NCBI RefSeq assembly: GCF_964204645.1
Contig: NC_134031.1
Span: 7,113,001 to 7,177,000, forward strand
Source of the DNA: Tubulanus polymorphus
Taxonomy: Eukaryota; Nemertea; Palaeonemertea; Tubulaniformes; Tubulanidae
DNA length: 64,000 nucleotides
Reading direction: 5' to 3'
Shown: piece after piece, positions 48,101 through 62,100 of the stretch
How the letters are laid out: each line of letters begins with the position of its first letter
How positions within the stretch are numbered: position 1 is the first letter of the stretch
Made by a program: the position numbers and the translations under genes
The notes under the pieces: model-generated
Told to the model about the DNA's origin: nothing
The model's input: the letters and a program-made list of their open reading frames with translations, nothing else
Database searches by the model: none

Positions 48101-51100
48101 TCCCGTCTATTGTATCTATAGGGACATTTTAATTGCATCTTTTAACAGTTTTAATGGATATGTTAGAGATCCCACTTGACTAAAACTCCATGCTCTCTAT
48201 AGCTCGGTCTCTCTCTCTTTCTCGAACTCTCTAATTGCCACGTTTTCAAAGCTAAATCATTTAAATATTTGTCATCAAATAGATGCTATTCTACTGTGTT
48301 CTATCCGCACTCATACATTGATTCTATAGCAAAAGTATAGGGATTATACTCGAAAGCACCAGGTTTTTTATTTAAAATTATTTGCAGTCAAATCACTCCC
48401 TTTTCATCTGTATGACTCCAAATGTGCGGGCAGCTTCACAGTTCTGAGTTATATATCGAATTCATAGTCGAATATTTAGTTCATTTTAACTATTCATTTA
48501 ACATTGAGTCAAATTCGAACTGAAAACTGTGGAAGTCGAAGTAATACTCTGATGAATTGAAGCAGGGTCCGCTGCAGTATTGCGTGGCTTTTTTTTTCTT
48601 TTGTCTTATAATTCGACCCAACGACTCTCTCAAATCGGCCTATGTTCGAAACAGTCGCACCGGGTCTCCTTTCGAAATGTTTTTGAAAATCGCACATATC
48701 ATTTATAACCTATATCCTACTTAGCCATCATTACAAGCGTTCTGAAGTTCATCCAGTATAGATGCACTTTTGATCCGGAATATTTTTTAATAGAAAAGGC
48801 CAACGTGTGGCAACATTTCGACAAAAGCAGATTCAGTTGAATCCGGTGCTGTAAACACGCACGTGTTCGATCGGGGGACTGATTAGAATTATTCACGGAG
48901 ACGGTTTTTTTAAATAAACAACAGGTATAAAGTTACCATCAAAGAGAAATGATAGAGCGTATATAGCGCGTGTGACCTCACATCCGGTATCGCGAGTCGA
49001 GTAACTTCCGGTTGGAAATGCGCCATTTCCCCGAGTGTTCGGCGGGGATGATCTATTGTTAGTTGAGATATTCGTGATTAATAAAACACGTCGGATATCG
49101 GTGCTTTTAGTCCAGATCATTATGATTACGTTAATAGCGATGATGCCGGTTTCGATACAATCAAGCTGAGTGTAATAGCGCCGGCGCTCTAACAGTCAAC
49201 TCCCGTCCGGTCTAAACATAACACCTTTTTGTTGTACGGCAGTAATTTTCAATAAGAGCGGATAGTTTTTCAGACCAAACTTGCCGTAGTCGATCTTAAG
49301 AATAGAATATATCACTTTAAACTAATGCGACATATATTTGTATCGATGATTTCATTTTGATCGAAGTAAAATGCCGCAGGGCTTCTTCAGTATCAAACGA
49401 ATATCAATTACTTACCGACTATCAACGAGTATCTCATTCAGAGCGACAGATTTTTCATCTGTGGTATTGGAAAGGTTTTAGAGTGTAAAAATTATCGTTT
49501 ATATTTAGATCTGATAAACGTATCGAAGTCATTATTTTGATTAAAAATCTCAGTCTAAATCTCAAATATATTGACGTACAAACTCAATTAGTTACTTTAA
49601 ACATGATTTCCATTTCGTTTATTGAAATTTTCTGTTATCTCATTATCTAGTCTGCATAAGTGAAATTTGACCAGTTAACCTCTTAAGCGAAACGAATCTA
49701 CAATATTTTTCTTAAAGTAAATTAAGCATTTATTTCGGACGATTTGTTCAGTTGAGAGTATTCTAGTTACAAGTTTATCAACACTGCATAGCATAGTTCT
49801 CCTTTTTGTGGAGCTGATTTAATCAGTTCATTATGAAAATTGCAATATCATCAACCGAATTCTTTAACTTCATGAAAATCTCTTTCTATATAGTTAAACC
49901 CCCTTTCAATTCGACATGCGCATCACACGCAATATCAATTAACCAGCCCACAGGTTGCATATTCTACGACAAACAACTTGTTTATCATCACCTGTACGTT
50001 AGAAACTGTCGAGCCACCTGATGCAAGTTGATGCCGTAATAAATTCAACTGTAAAATACTTTCAAAATGAAATTAGATTTATTACGTTAATGGACCGAGC
50101 GCTTCGCCCGAGGTGACGTCAAATGCAAACTCCGCTCTCCGCGGCGTTAGCGTTGCGACGGCTTTTATAATCTGGTGCATACTTCCTGACACCTTAGTCT
50201 TCCTAACTGTCTCTGGCTCCATTAGTTGATTGCGTCTTTTCTATCTGCGGATAAAAGCGACTACAAACTGGTGATAACTGACTCCACCGTGAACAGCAGT
50301 GTCGTTTATCCGCAACTGATGAGATATCCGTCTATAAGGGCTAATAGAACCTACCACCAATTCAGCAAAGTGGACCGGAGGGTATATAAAAAATAATGCC
50401 ACTCTTTCGCATCGCAACATCAAAAACAATAATACGAAATCCGTCCTAATGAAACTCGATACAGTAACAATAAAACAGGAGAAAACTCCACACTCTCGCA
50501 AAATCTCTCGCGTTACCGCACGCTAGTCACGTGGCACCGGCGAATTCGCGTACCTTATTATCCCGCGGGGTGCGTGCGATCAAAAACTCACGTCAATATT
50601 ATGGCTGTCTTGTGACTGCAAATCCGGCCCTGGGGCCGTGAGCTGACGGGTCTCAACTAGGCCCCGGGGCGACGACGTGTGGCCTAGCAGTAACTGATAA
50701 TATCAGACCCGGAAATGAACCCATCAAATCTTCATTAAGACACAATAGAACTAAACGAAACATAGTGAGAAATCTTTGCAACTGTGAATATTTTAATGAT
50801 AATACCGCGTGATAAATTTTCGTCGGTTCGTGTTTCGATTGATCGGGCCGAACTTTCTTTCTTGCACTCCATTTCCGAGGATATTTCAGGGAGAACAAAG
50901 TGCGCCGAAATCATCTCCATCCGACCGATACCAAAACCTCAGCAACATGCTGAATATGACGCGATAACACACATCAATTATTGTAGAGTTTCCTATGGAA
51001 CGCCATCCTAGCAAAAACTCCTACATCGCATTTAAACAACGTACTCGCAATCTTACAACCAACTCGCAATATTGTACAACCAACTCGCAATCTTACAACC

Positions 51101-53052
51101 AAAGTTGAATTTCTTGCAGTATGCCGTCATCGTAAACCAGGTGGCGCTGCGGTGAATTTTTCTTTCTGAAGTTTCCATTTTTATCTTCATCCTCGGACCA
51201 GTCGCACAGTCATGGCATAGACTTACGACCAGTCTATGTCCAACTTAGTTCTGTGGTAGCCAATGTAACAATTTAAGACCAATCTTACGATTCAAGGCCA
51301 CTTTTGGGCCACACAACTGTGCAACCGGCCCCTGGTATACATGTATGTGTGAAGCGCCTTTATTCAGTATGCTCTTCTATTGTTATCTCTTTTTCACTTC
51401 TCTGTTATTTCCCCCTCCTTTCTTTTTTTCTCCCTTTGTTGTTTTGCTTTTTTTCTTTCATTCTCATTCATCAGGGGTCTGGGCCACAAAGTATACATCC
51501 ATTGGCTTGCCGGGGTCCTTCGTTGAGTCAAAATGTACAGAATATTGCATATGTTTATATTGATATTATCATCATTGATACGATGAGAAATGAATTCATT
51601 TATTCGTATTTGTGGATTAAAACCATATCATCATCTAGCTTTCGGGAATGAGCGATCGCTGCGCGAATAGACAATTATGCGTGAATTGGTCGCTGTCAGT
51701 TGGCGGATGAATATTTAATGCGACCATATGTTGATGCCGTGTGATGACGTCACGGTACATTGATTTTACCGTGGTCCATTCATCCAACCGTGGAAGACAA
51801 CCGCGTTCCCAATTCACTATAATACATAGTATTATAGTATATTTCTCTGCGGTAAATTTCAATTTGGATATTTCAGTATACCGTCAACAGAGACTGAATT
51901 ATTAAACTGGTCAAAAATCAACCCATCGCATTCTCGCATTTTCCGAACACGTGTAACAGATCACCCGAGCGACTGAACCGATGAGGAAAATGTACCGTTT
52001 TAGATTATTGCCACAATGAAAAACCTATCATTAACGTGCCTTCAAATTCCAGCGGCGATAGTTACAAACAAGGCCTATCTTGATGTTATCGCAACTTTTG
52101 TTGATAACAACTGAAGATAAAGGAATACGCGAAAAATGGCCTACACATTGATAGCTAAAATGGGATATGAATTGTATGATAACTCTTCAAAAACTAAATA
52201 GCAAGATTTATCGTTCAAAGAATTAAAAACGGATAACATGACGTTTCGAAATCTCGCTCCAGATTTACAGTCCCTTGCGATGATCTCTAGTGAGAGTTCG
52301 AGACGTCGTACCCTCCGTTGTTAACTTATTGAATAATGAATTTCGCTTTCAAAATTTTCTTCGAAATTTCAAAATTTGTACATAGTGGGTTCTCATAATA
52401 TAGTCTAATCTCTGCGTTTGGGTGTGGCTGGAACTTGATGTGAAAAACTCTTCTCAGGTTCCTTTTTCAAAAACTATACAGCTGTATATAGTTGAGATGA
52501 GTAATTGTGCCCGATTTGTCCACATCCGCGCTATATAAAGGGGTAATTTACCGTGAAAATACTTGTCAAATACATAAAAACAACAGCAAATTAACCGTGA
52601 ACGAGCCTGTCAAATTTTCGACATACTTAAAATTGATAATATAGTTTTCTCGATAGAATCAGTGGCGTGGATTTTTTTTGAAGTGACAGAAGGAAAATAA
52701 ATGACTGGTGACCAGAACAGAATGATGCATAGGGCTGGTCGTCTGCGTCTGATCAATGAACCGTTAAGTCACCGGACGAGAAATGAGTTGATCGTCAAGA
52801 CAGCGAACTATTCTTTAAAGTATACGAACGATTGATGAGAGTTTAGTAGCGGGCGAAATGGCTTATTAATCCCGCATCAGATATCATCAATCATTCATCG
52901 GTTATACTTCAATTTAGCGCCATTAAAGCACCGCGCAGACGGCCGATGCATAAAACCACCAAAATGTACATAATGTACTAATCAATGAGATAAGATGAAA
53001 GGAGAAACTTTTAAGAGATATTATTATTATTATCTTAGATACTTTTAAGAGC

Positions 53053-53133
<81 letters not shown>

Positions 53134-56100
53134 TATTAATATTATTATTATTATCATTAACACCTTATTTTTATTCATCCTTGCACGTTCATTACACTGG
53201 GGCATCTCGCCTCAGGACTTGTAGCTGTATACAGCTTTAAACCTTGCTTGGTGTCCCTCTCCATATTGTTAATCAACTATTCAATATATATTGTTAATTA
53301 TTAAAAAAACTTTTTTTGGAGAAAATAAATCATATCATATCATAGTTGACGTACTTATTGCTAATAACATGGTAAACATCGTCCATTCTGAATCTGGACT
53401 GTCTGCTAATTTATAGAAGAATGAATAGGAAGCCATGTATTTATTATGGCAATTGAGTTCTGGGCCAGAATGTATTCATTGTGTTTTGCATTGATTTTTA
53501 AAATTTATTTTGATTAATGAAATTCATTTGTATCTAAAAAGCAGTTAAGGTTCTACATGATTTCTTCGCGTTGGAAGTTATAAAGTCCCTCTCGCTCGAC
53601 GTGTAGAATATGGTGAATATGGTTGGATTGATTTCATCTTATTTGGTACAACGCATGGTTCGACAAATTTTAAATTCCGCGATTTTTTTCCATATATACT
53701 AATGGGCACTGACCTGTTATACATTTAAGACCTTTTGAAACTCATCCCCAAGGCTCTATTTTGTTTTCGAAATCTTCCAAGGGACCCAGTACGTATCCAA
53801 CAACGTTCACGCTATGTGTACTGAAACTGTAGTTATAAGCTGTTTGCCTGCTTGTACCTGTCTGCAGAACCCTGTTGTGTGTATCAAAGTTTTAATCCGA
53901 TTCTCCATTCGTATATTTCTGTATTATGGGGTACATATGTGATTGTAATCACGAGTTGCCCACAACAAAGAGCCTGAGCCGGTTCGGTTGTGATATAATT
54001 TTTCGGCGAGGATGCAACTGCTTCTGCTCTGCTTCGAATAGTAACTATGCAGACAATACGTGATTACCTTTCAATCCATAAACCCGAAGCAAAAATAATC
54101 CGATTGTCTCTCTCACCCGACCACCCGTATCATCAAACCGAAACTCGAGTTGTAGGTTGCAAACAGATAATGCCGTATAAGAATTAAGTCACTGTTAAGT
54201 CACGTCTAATAAGAGTTGTACCTTTCGAATATAAATTGTCCTGCAATTACTTAGGCTGCAAATACATTTTTTTTCCATGTGAAAATGGATTTTTGTGTAG
54301 TATTTTTGTGTTCCGTTTTTTTCTCTTATAGTCTTTGCACGTTTTATACGAAATAGAGACTTATTATAAATTATCATTATTACTATTATCATTATTATTA
54401 TTATTATTATGACTTATTTTGGCTCGATACAGATTGGTGATGAAGATTTTGCCTTCCGTTCTATTGGGCCTGTGATAAGGCAAGAAGTTCCCGATTATCT
54501 TTATTTTAAGCAGTTTTCTATGTAGATATAGCATATCATTTTTGTTTTTGCTATAGCGTCTACCACCCTGCGTTATTCGAACGGTCAATCATTCGTAGAT
54601 ACATGTATAACATCTAACCCAGAGGTGAGGCGTCCACAAAATCTCTAGGCAAAAATCTAGGACAAGTGATCAACAATATTTGACAATAACGATCAATGGT
54701 TTGCGCCGACTTACGCTGAAAAATCTTCGAACTTTTCTTTTGACTGTGCGCATCGTCTTAAAGATCGCGAAGTTTCATTAATGATCGATAGAAAACTCAG
54801 TGTTTTAACCCATTTCGTCGCGATTATCGGGTCGTATCCTTTCGGCAGTAGTTGCAATGGAAACCGGCGACAAGTTTCCGTCGGAAAACTCTCAGCTTTA
54901 TCGCGTACGTAAAGAAATTCATGCAGAATACTAACTGACGAGGAACCGTCAGTATCTTTGACAGAAACGGCCACAGCATAGTCGTAAAGAAGTGAATGGT
55001 AGGGATTATACTCGCGTGGATTTTGAAGCCGTTTACTCGATACGCCAACAGAAAAATCAAACTTCCCAATTTGTAATATCACTCGCAGATAGCGTACGGC
55101 ATAACAAGTACCATATAAACATTAACTACAAGAAATAGGGTTTTATTGGCCTCGGTTTTATGACGACTGCTGGTGCGAACTGAGACATCAATACGTGTTT
55201 TACTTCCTCGGCGAATTCTAGCAGTTGCCACTGATACTATAACTACAATTATAGCAGGGACTATATCCCGAAAAAATACCGCAATAGATCTATATGTGTC
55301 CATAGCCTCGCGGGGTAACAAACTATTGCAGTAAATATTCTTCCATACGTGGTTGAATAAGACATATTTTTGAGTGGTAATTCGCATTATTGGCAAATGC
55401 CAGTTAAAAGAGAATGACCAAACAACTACAATAAATATGGCGTACATCCGTCGAGTATCGGTGAAATGTTTCATGTGAAAAAAAGGAAAACGAACGGAGA
55501 CAAATCTTTCGATAGAAATCACAACAACTATAAAATTTGACACAGAAATGGCTTGATCTTTCAACAAATTCTCAATGAAGCACATCGGAATCGTTTCTTC
55601 TATCGTTCTGTAAAAATAGTGCCAATAGTAGTAGATTGATGGACATTCTATGCCCCCTTTAAGGCTAAAGTTAGCCGAACCTTTACATCCTGGATGAAAC
55701 CCTAATTGATAGATAACGTAAGTCATCATTGTGTTGGCAAATTTTCTTAGACCAAACACCACAACAAGTTGATCCGAAAACGCGAGAGTTATGAGATACG
55801 GGAACGTGTAACGAACCGACTGATATTTTCGACAATTTAACAGTAAGATGATTGTCAGAAAGTTGAACACGCTTCCCAGTGGATATATGTACAGTTCCTT
55901 AGCAATTCTGACTTGCGTATAAACGTCATAATAACGAAGAAATTGAATAAAAACCCCAATGAACGGCGGTGTTGGCGACACAAATATCCCTGGTGGTCTA
56001 GAAGTAAAATTTCGCATCGTAAAACCGTACACCTTTGAAACGTGGAGGTCGATAGTATGCTATATCTCTGAAGATAATTACAGGAATGCGCCACTGTGTT

Positions 56101-59100
56101 TAACAGCACCCTTTTGCTCCATGTTCCATGTTTCGAGATATCGAATATGTAATTACCTTGTGCGCAACAGAATGTCATATGTATATATTCACAAAGAGAA
56201 AAAATGTACCACTCCCAAAATGCTGAGATAACATAACAGACATGTATATGTGATGCACGTATATTCATATATCAAAAGCGATAATCTTTTTCATAAAGCT
56301 GATAAAACAGTTCGATAGCGTTTACAATGAACTTCTGATGCTGCTCCTAAACATGTAGGCAAATAAAATCAGTTTCGCCGTTTTAGAAAAAAAATAATTA
56401 TCGAGAATACAGAGAGAATTCAGAAAAATGTAGTGGACTTTGTACGATGCTTACATGGGAATGTCCACTAGCCTAACAGTAACAAATTTAAATGCCTCTC
56501 AAGTCCGCATGTCTTTGAGAAGGTTACGGGCCTAGTGCCCTTTTTTAAAGAAATAGTGCCTTTTTAAATAACCCCTTATTCACCGGTCTATAGTTACCTC
56601 TGATTTCCATTGTTATCAGAACGCTTAGTACTCGTTAACGACATGATACAAATGAAGACGCAGTGAGCAAGAGATATCCAGTTTAACGCCTTGTCCAAAG
56701 GCTAACGGGCCTAGTGCCCTTAGAAAACAGAGTAACTCGTTAATGGAAGTGTCCCTCAGTATTTCTGGCTTGGATTCATGCCGATTCTGTTTTAAGATTC
56801 ACGATGAAAATTTTGTTTTACACAAATTGCCTCAGAAGACACACGATTTCAAAATCTCTTATTCGAAGAATAAAAACAACCAAACCAAAAAATCTAATCC
56901 TTGGATAGTAAGTTATTCTAGTTATTACTCAGACTAAGACTAAGCTGGCGTGAAATCAGTTTGAGTCAAAGTTTCTTCGTTTCGGTACTCATAAATATTA
57001 TGGCTATACACGTTCATTACTATCGTAGGACTTGAATTAGTCGGTACTGACAGTCTATACGACATTGAAATGTTATTAAAATTGGAAGTTTTGATTCGTC
57101 CCCTATCGAAACTATGACAATGCATGTGTTGTCGAATGGCCTGTCCTAAAGCCATATTGGCTATCATAAAACATCATCCTTTTTATGTATCTTCGCTATT
57201 ACACAATATGGAATTCTTCTGTAGATAACCATACAGACATTTGTGTACGATTTGTTTCAAGTACTTTAGATATACACGGTACGTAATAAAGATATGGGTC
57301 TGTAGTGTGTTCATTACTATCGCGGGACTTAGAAAATTATTCGCTACTGAGCTTATTCGGCAGCCTACGACTTCGAAATGTTTTCAAGCTCGGAAGTTTC
57401 GATTCGTTCCTATCGAAAGGGTGACAATGTAAAACATATCGTCAAATCGTTTGACAAAAGTTAATACGATCGCCTTTACTGAAGAACTTCCACGCGCGTT
57501 GACACAAAAATACATGCGAGCGATCTTACTAGCGTTGGTTACTTACGCAGTGACTGGTTCATTTCTTTAAAGATTAACAAGTGCGCTTACTTTCTTGTTT
57601 CTGAGGACTATTTATAAATTCAGTATTTATTATTTCTACGTTACGTATTGTCGTAACGACCTCGACGATATAGGTGGCGTCTACCAAACAGAACCGGATA
57701 CGAACTTCTTCGTAAATGAAGCAAACGGTAAAATCGTCGGTCACGTAGCCATCGTGAACGCTGGATCTTTGCACGAAAGGTTTTATAGGAGTAATATTAG
57801 AAACGTCACCAATGGAAAACTCGATTCTGTCGATAGCGATGTAAAAGTAGCGGAACTAAAGTGAATGGCGGTTGATGTATCGTTCAGAGGTTATCTATAG
57901 GTCGTAAGTTGCTCGACCACTGCGTCCTCTGTAAACAAAACAACTATAGCAAGATTCATTTGTCAACATCGGACCAAACAGTAGCGGCCCAAAGACAGTA
58001 CACAAAGTATGGATTCAAACTTGACTTGGCTTTATGGGAAAGATTATTGCCTTGGATGTATGTATACGTGCACCACATGTCCCTGTGTCTTATGTAAACC
58101 TCAGCGTTTTAGGAGTTGAACTTTTTTTCTCTTTGCGAATTAAAAAAAATGATTCCCTCGATTGTGATTTATCTCTCTTCTTGGTGAGTGCGCGAATAAA
58201 ATATCGTTTTCGATATCGTTCAGTTTGACGTTGATGATTGCAGGCTATCATTGTGGATGTTTAAATCTCTGGGAACGTCTGGCTACCCACCAACCCCCTT
58301 TCGCTTGGACATGTCTAGCTACCCACCAACCCTCTTACTTAAGGCTGTTCGTCGCCGTGTGATAACATCTTATGCCCTGTCTACGCATGCGTACTACCGG
58401 GTAACACAATACCAACAGACGGAACTGCTATGTATTCAGTCACGTGACCTAGCTTTGAAGGTATCGCGATAAAACTATCGAATATCCTCAACAGAAACCC
58501 GCAAAATTCCCCGCACTAAATTTATCTAATCCGGTTTTCCTCTTAGGAAGACCTAAAAGTGAAAAACCAATTTGGTTTTGAGTGATTTTCCGGTATTTAC
58601 GAGCAGTCAGTTAATAGCATTTAGAAATTCTAGGCAGACGAAACTGATGCAGTAAAGAGTGAAAATGGCAGCACTTCTGACAAGACCATGATTTGGAAAG
58701 AACTTCACAACTATTTGATTAATACCTTGCGTGTCTTGTATAAGATAATTGGGTGAAATAGAAACAACGCAATTGATAAACTGTAAAAGTAACCCTGGTA
58801 GTAATTAACTGATAACTTAAAATCTTGACTTAGCAATAACAGCCATCTTATGAATCTAAATTGTGGCAAACACATTAAGAAAAATAATGGGATTGGCTTT
58901 TTGAAGAAAATCAAATTAGACACTTTAAAAAGACTATGATGAAACCTTCTCTAGTTTTGTTATGATATTGATATTGATATCATGTATTGAGTCAAAGTTT
59001 TACATAACTTGTATGACTTTTGTGTGTTATGTCTCGTATGTTTGTTTGTAAATAGAAATACACGGCGTTCGGGATTAAACACCAGTATTGTTGCATGATG

Positions 59101-62100
59101 ATAATTAGTGGTAACGTAGTAAGAGTGACCATCGGTTCGGATAATAGACCACCGTCCTTGCTCAAGGGCAGCTGGTTGGATTACTTAGTTACATCATCCC
59201 GACCGAACTAATGACTGATTTATTCAACAACACGCACCTCCCTAATGCGTTAAATAGTGTAATTTAGAGTGGCCCGCGTAGCGACAGTCGCGTGTCGTAC
59301 CCTATGGCGCTGGACGTAGCTGAGTCCCGACAAGAGAGATGCCGAAAGGAGAAACCACGCGAAAGTGAAAATATCGGTCTGTACACGGGGGATCAGTTTT
59401 CGTAGTTATAATTAGAATAGGCTATAATCATTTTAGAATCGTTCTCTAAATGAAATGTTTGAATTGGAAATTCGAGCTCCGCGCCGAGTAAATTATGATA
59501 ACTCTTTGATCATCCAATGTTCCGAGAGGATAAATATAAAACATCGTTCGTTTTCGCGTGCGTTCGGTGCACATCGTAATCACGATGAATCAAACGCGAT
59601 GTCAGCTTTGAGAGGAACACCGAGGCCTTCGTACGATTAAAAAAGCACGCTTTAGGAATCAGCGAGACATTCCTTTTCTAAATCTTTAGATTCGATCGTC
59701 AAACTATGAAAAATCCTCGCGGTTGATTTCCGATGACTTTGCGGGTCTGCGCTACTCTCAGGAACAATATTAACAGTTCATAGATAAATCGACATTTTAT
59801 CCCATTTGATACAGCAGTATATGTAGTGAATATATTTTCTGAAAATATTGGTCGTGAAATTACACAAGGGAAGCCGTTTGTTTCGTATTACTTTCACTGT
59901 TAGCTCACAGTGCTTAAATCCATATTTGTTCAAAAATTACCATGTTGGCTCAATGCAAATAGATAGTTGTCTGAAATATGAGGATTTCGATGTTTTAAAT
60001 CTAATTACACTCTCACACTGTCGTCTGCCCAGAATTCAATACGTTTATTAGATTACGTCATTTATACGCGATAGTTCTGCGCTGATCGTGATCTAGCATC
60101 GATATCCTGCATCCACACTTACCAGGGCAGACGATGTTTACTGTACGGTTATAATCAACCAAAACATTATCCCGGGGATAATACACTCCACGGGGACTAT
60201 CGGGGCCGTCTTGGTCTTTTACTAAGCAGAACTAAGCTTTCGCTGTAGCGGAAATATTCAGTTTAAAACTCGAATTCGAAGGACAGAAACAAAAAATAGA
60301 TACGAGCAGAAAGTCCTGAGTAGATTGATTCCACGACTTTTCAAAAGACCTCACTGTGAGACTAAGGAGTTTTATCGACAAGCTGTATATGATAATGATG
60401 ATATTACTAATAAGAGTTATCATAGCTATAAGGAGCTTTTCGCCCTCAACGCTCAACCTCACATTAGGCAATTCTAAAACGACGTGTCTCTAATTGCGCA
60501 CGAAACTTGTCAATAGTCAATGACGTTGAATATAACATTTGCAAATTTTAGGGGACTTGTTCGAATAGTGGTCGTAGTTTTTGCCATTACAGTTTTCGCC
60601 CACAACCGACTACCAGATACCTTACCATCCCCTCGATTATAGAGAATCTATGCTGACGATTATGGCGGGTAAGAGTAATGTAGTTCATACGTTTCGTAGA
60701 ACGTTTTAGAACAGACTCTCTGGAGGGGTGGATAGCGTGCATGTAAGTCGTCAAATAATTCCTGAACATATGGTGTGACAACTCGGAAACAATCGGCCGT
60801 GTTCGGGAACAATCGTCACCTCATTCTTTATCAAGCGTGACCTGTCGCGCAAAACACGATATCTATATCGACTTTCATTAATTGATCTGAATTTCCGCCG
60901 AACAATTTCAACATAGTCACTTGTCTTTTTTACTTTTTATCGTATGCGGCCAACACGTCGGAACATCTACATAGACCGAGAAAGAAAAGAATAACGGAAG
61001 TACATACAAATCAGCGCCGCAGATGAAAAAATATTCAAATTCCAAAATTTAGCACAGAGATATTTCCAACCCGATCTACCAACGCAAATCAGATTATTTT
61101 GTCTTATTTCACATTATTCTAAACGGATTGTAGTCCTTAATTGAATTGTTTTGCTGCAAGCATGAATCTTTATAAACGTTCGGGTCTAAAAATGATGAAA
61201 TATACTTCGCAAACGCCGTATGGCACAATCTGCTACCACCGAATAGGTTCGTAAAATCCCTCGGCTGCCAGGGTTAGTGATAGAACAAATGCGCGGAAAG
61301 ACTTAATGGTAATGAACACCGAGGATTAGTTCACGATAGAGTATGGACACAAATTAATAAAAAGAGTCCGTCGGGAGTCAGTTGATAGATCTAAGAACTC
61401 AGTCGGATAAATCTCATTAATCCGTTTATTGTGCATAATTAAAGGGACGGTAGTTAAATACGTTGCTTACTCTGTTTCAACTGGCCCAAGTCGGTTTTAT
61501 TTATCAATTAACCGAAACTATTAAAATGCACTCCGAATAAGAAAACGCGCTAAATAAGGAATACGTGAAGTAGTGTCGAGGTCCAAAATACAATATAAGC
61601 CATAAGTCGGGACTAGCGAACGAACCCCCTAATATTTTAAAGCCCTTCAAAAAGCCAGTTTTAAAAAATTTGGGTCAAGATTTTTTGAAATTTGAAATTT
61701 TTTGAAATTTCTTTACAATTTTCATGTTTTCTTTGTGGAAAATAATCCATTCTCATATGATTCATTCAGGTGCCCGGGCACTTCATATTTAAGACACCTG
61801 CCATTTTTGATAGGAAAGTGTCCTGTTACGGTGAAAAGCGACCTTTTTCTTGAAAAAGCGCCCTTTGTGTTAAATTTTAGGAAACTAATTTGTTTTTAAT
61901 TTATCCTTGTAAAATACCTCACGAAGTGCGACATAGATCGTAATATTCGAAACAGCGCCCAAATCAACGCGTGATTATTTTCTTATTCAGAAAACCCATT
62001 ATCAAATGAAATGATGGTAATAGAATACATACGATTTGTTAAACAAATCCTTCGAGTTATTTTCGAAACGAAACGAATCTATATTTCATTTAGTTATCGT

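Larger units (their letters stand above)
41883..54823. other. Long Lhx3 intron segment
   Basis: Contains the palindromic repeats at 46286-46391, 48433-48535 and 51191-51335, a SINE-like tRNA remnant at 44674-44742, short tandem repeats at 51041-51102, an ATT microsatellite at 53025-53158 and a retroelement tail at 53160-53345. 50100-50200 is GC-rich with a perfect CRE (TGACGTCA) at about 50113. No coding exon is supported. Confidence 0.5.

Noticed and set aside
51304-51651. 115-codon ORF rich in Phe/Leu
   Set aside because: Produced by a T/C-rich low-complexity stretch next to a MITE.
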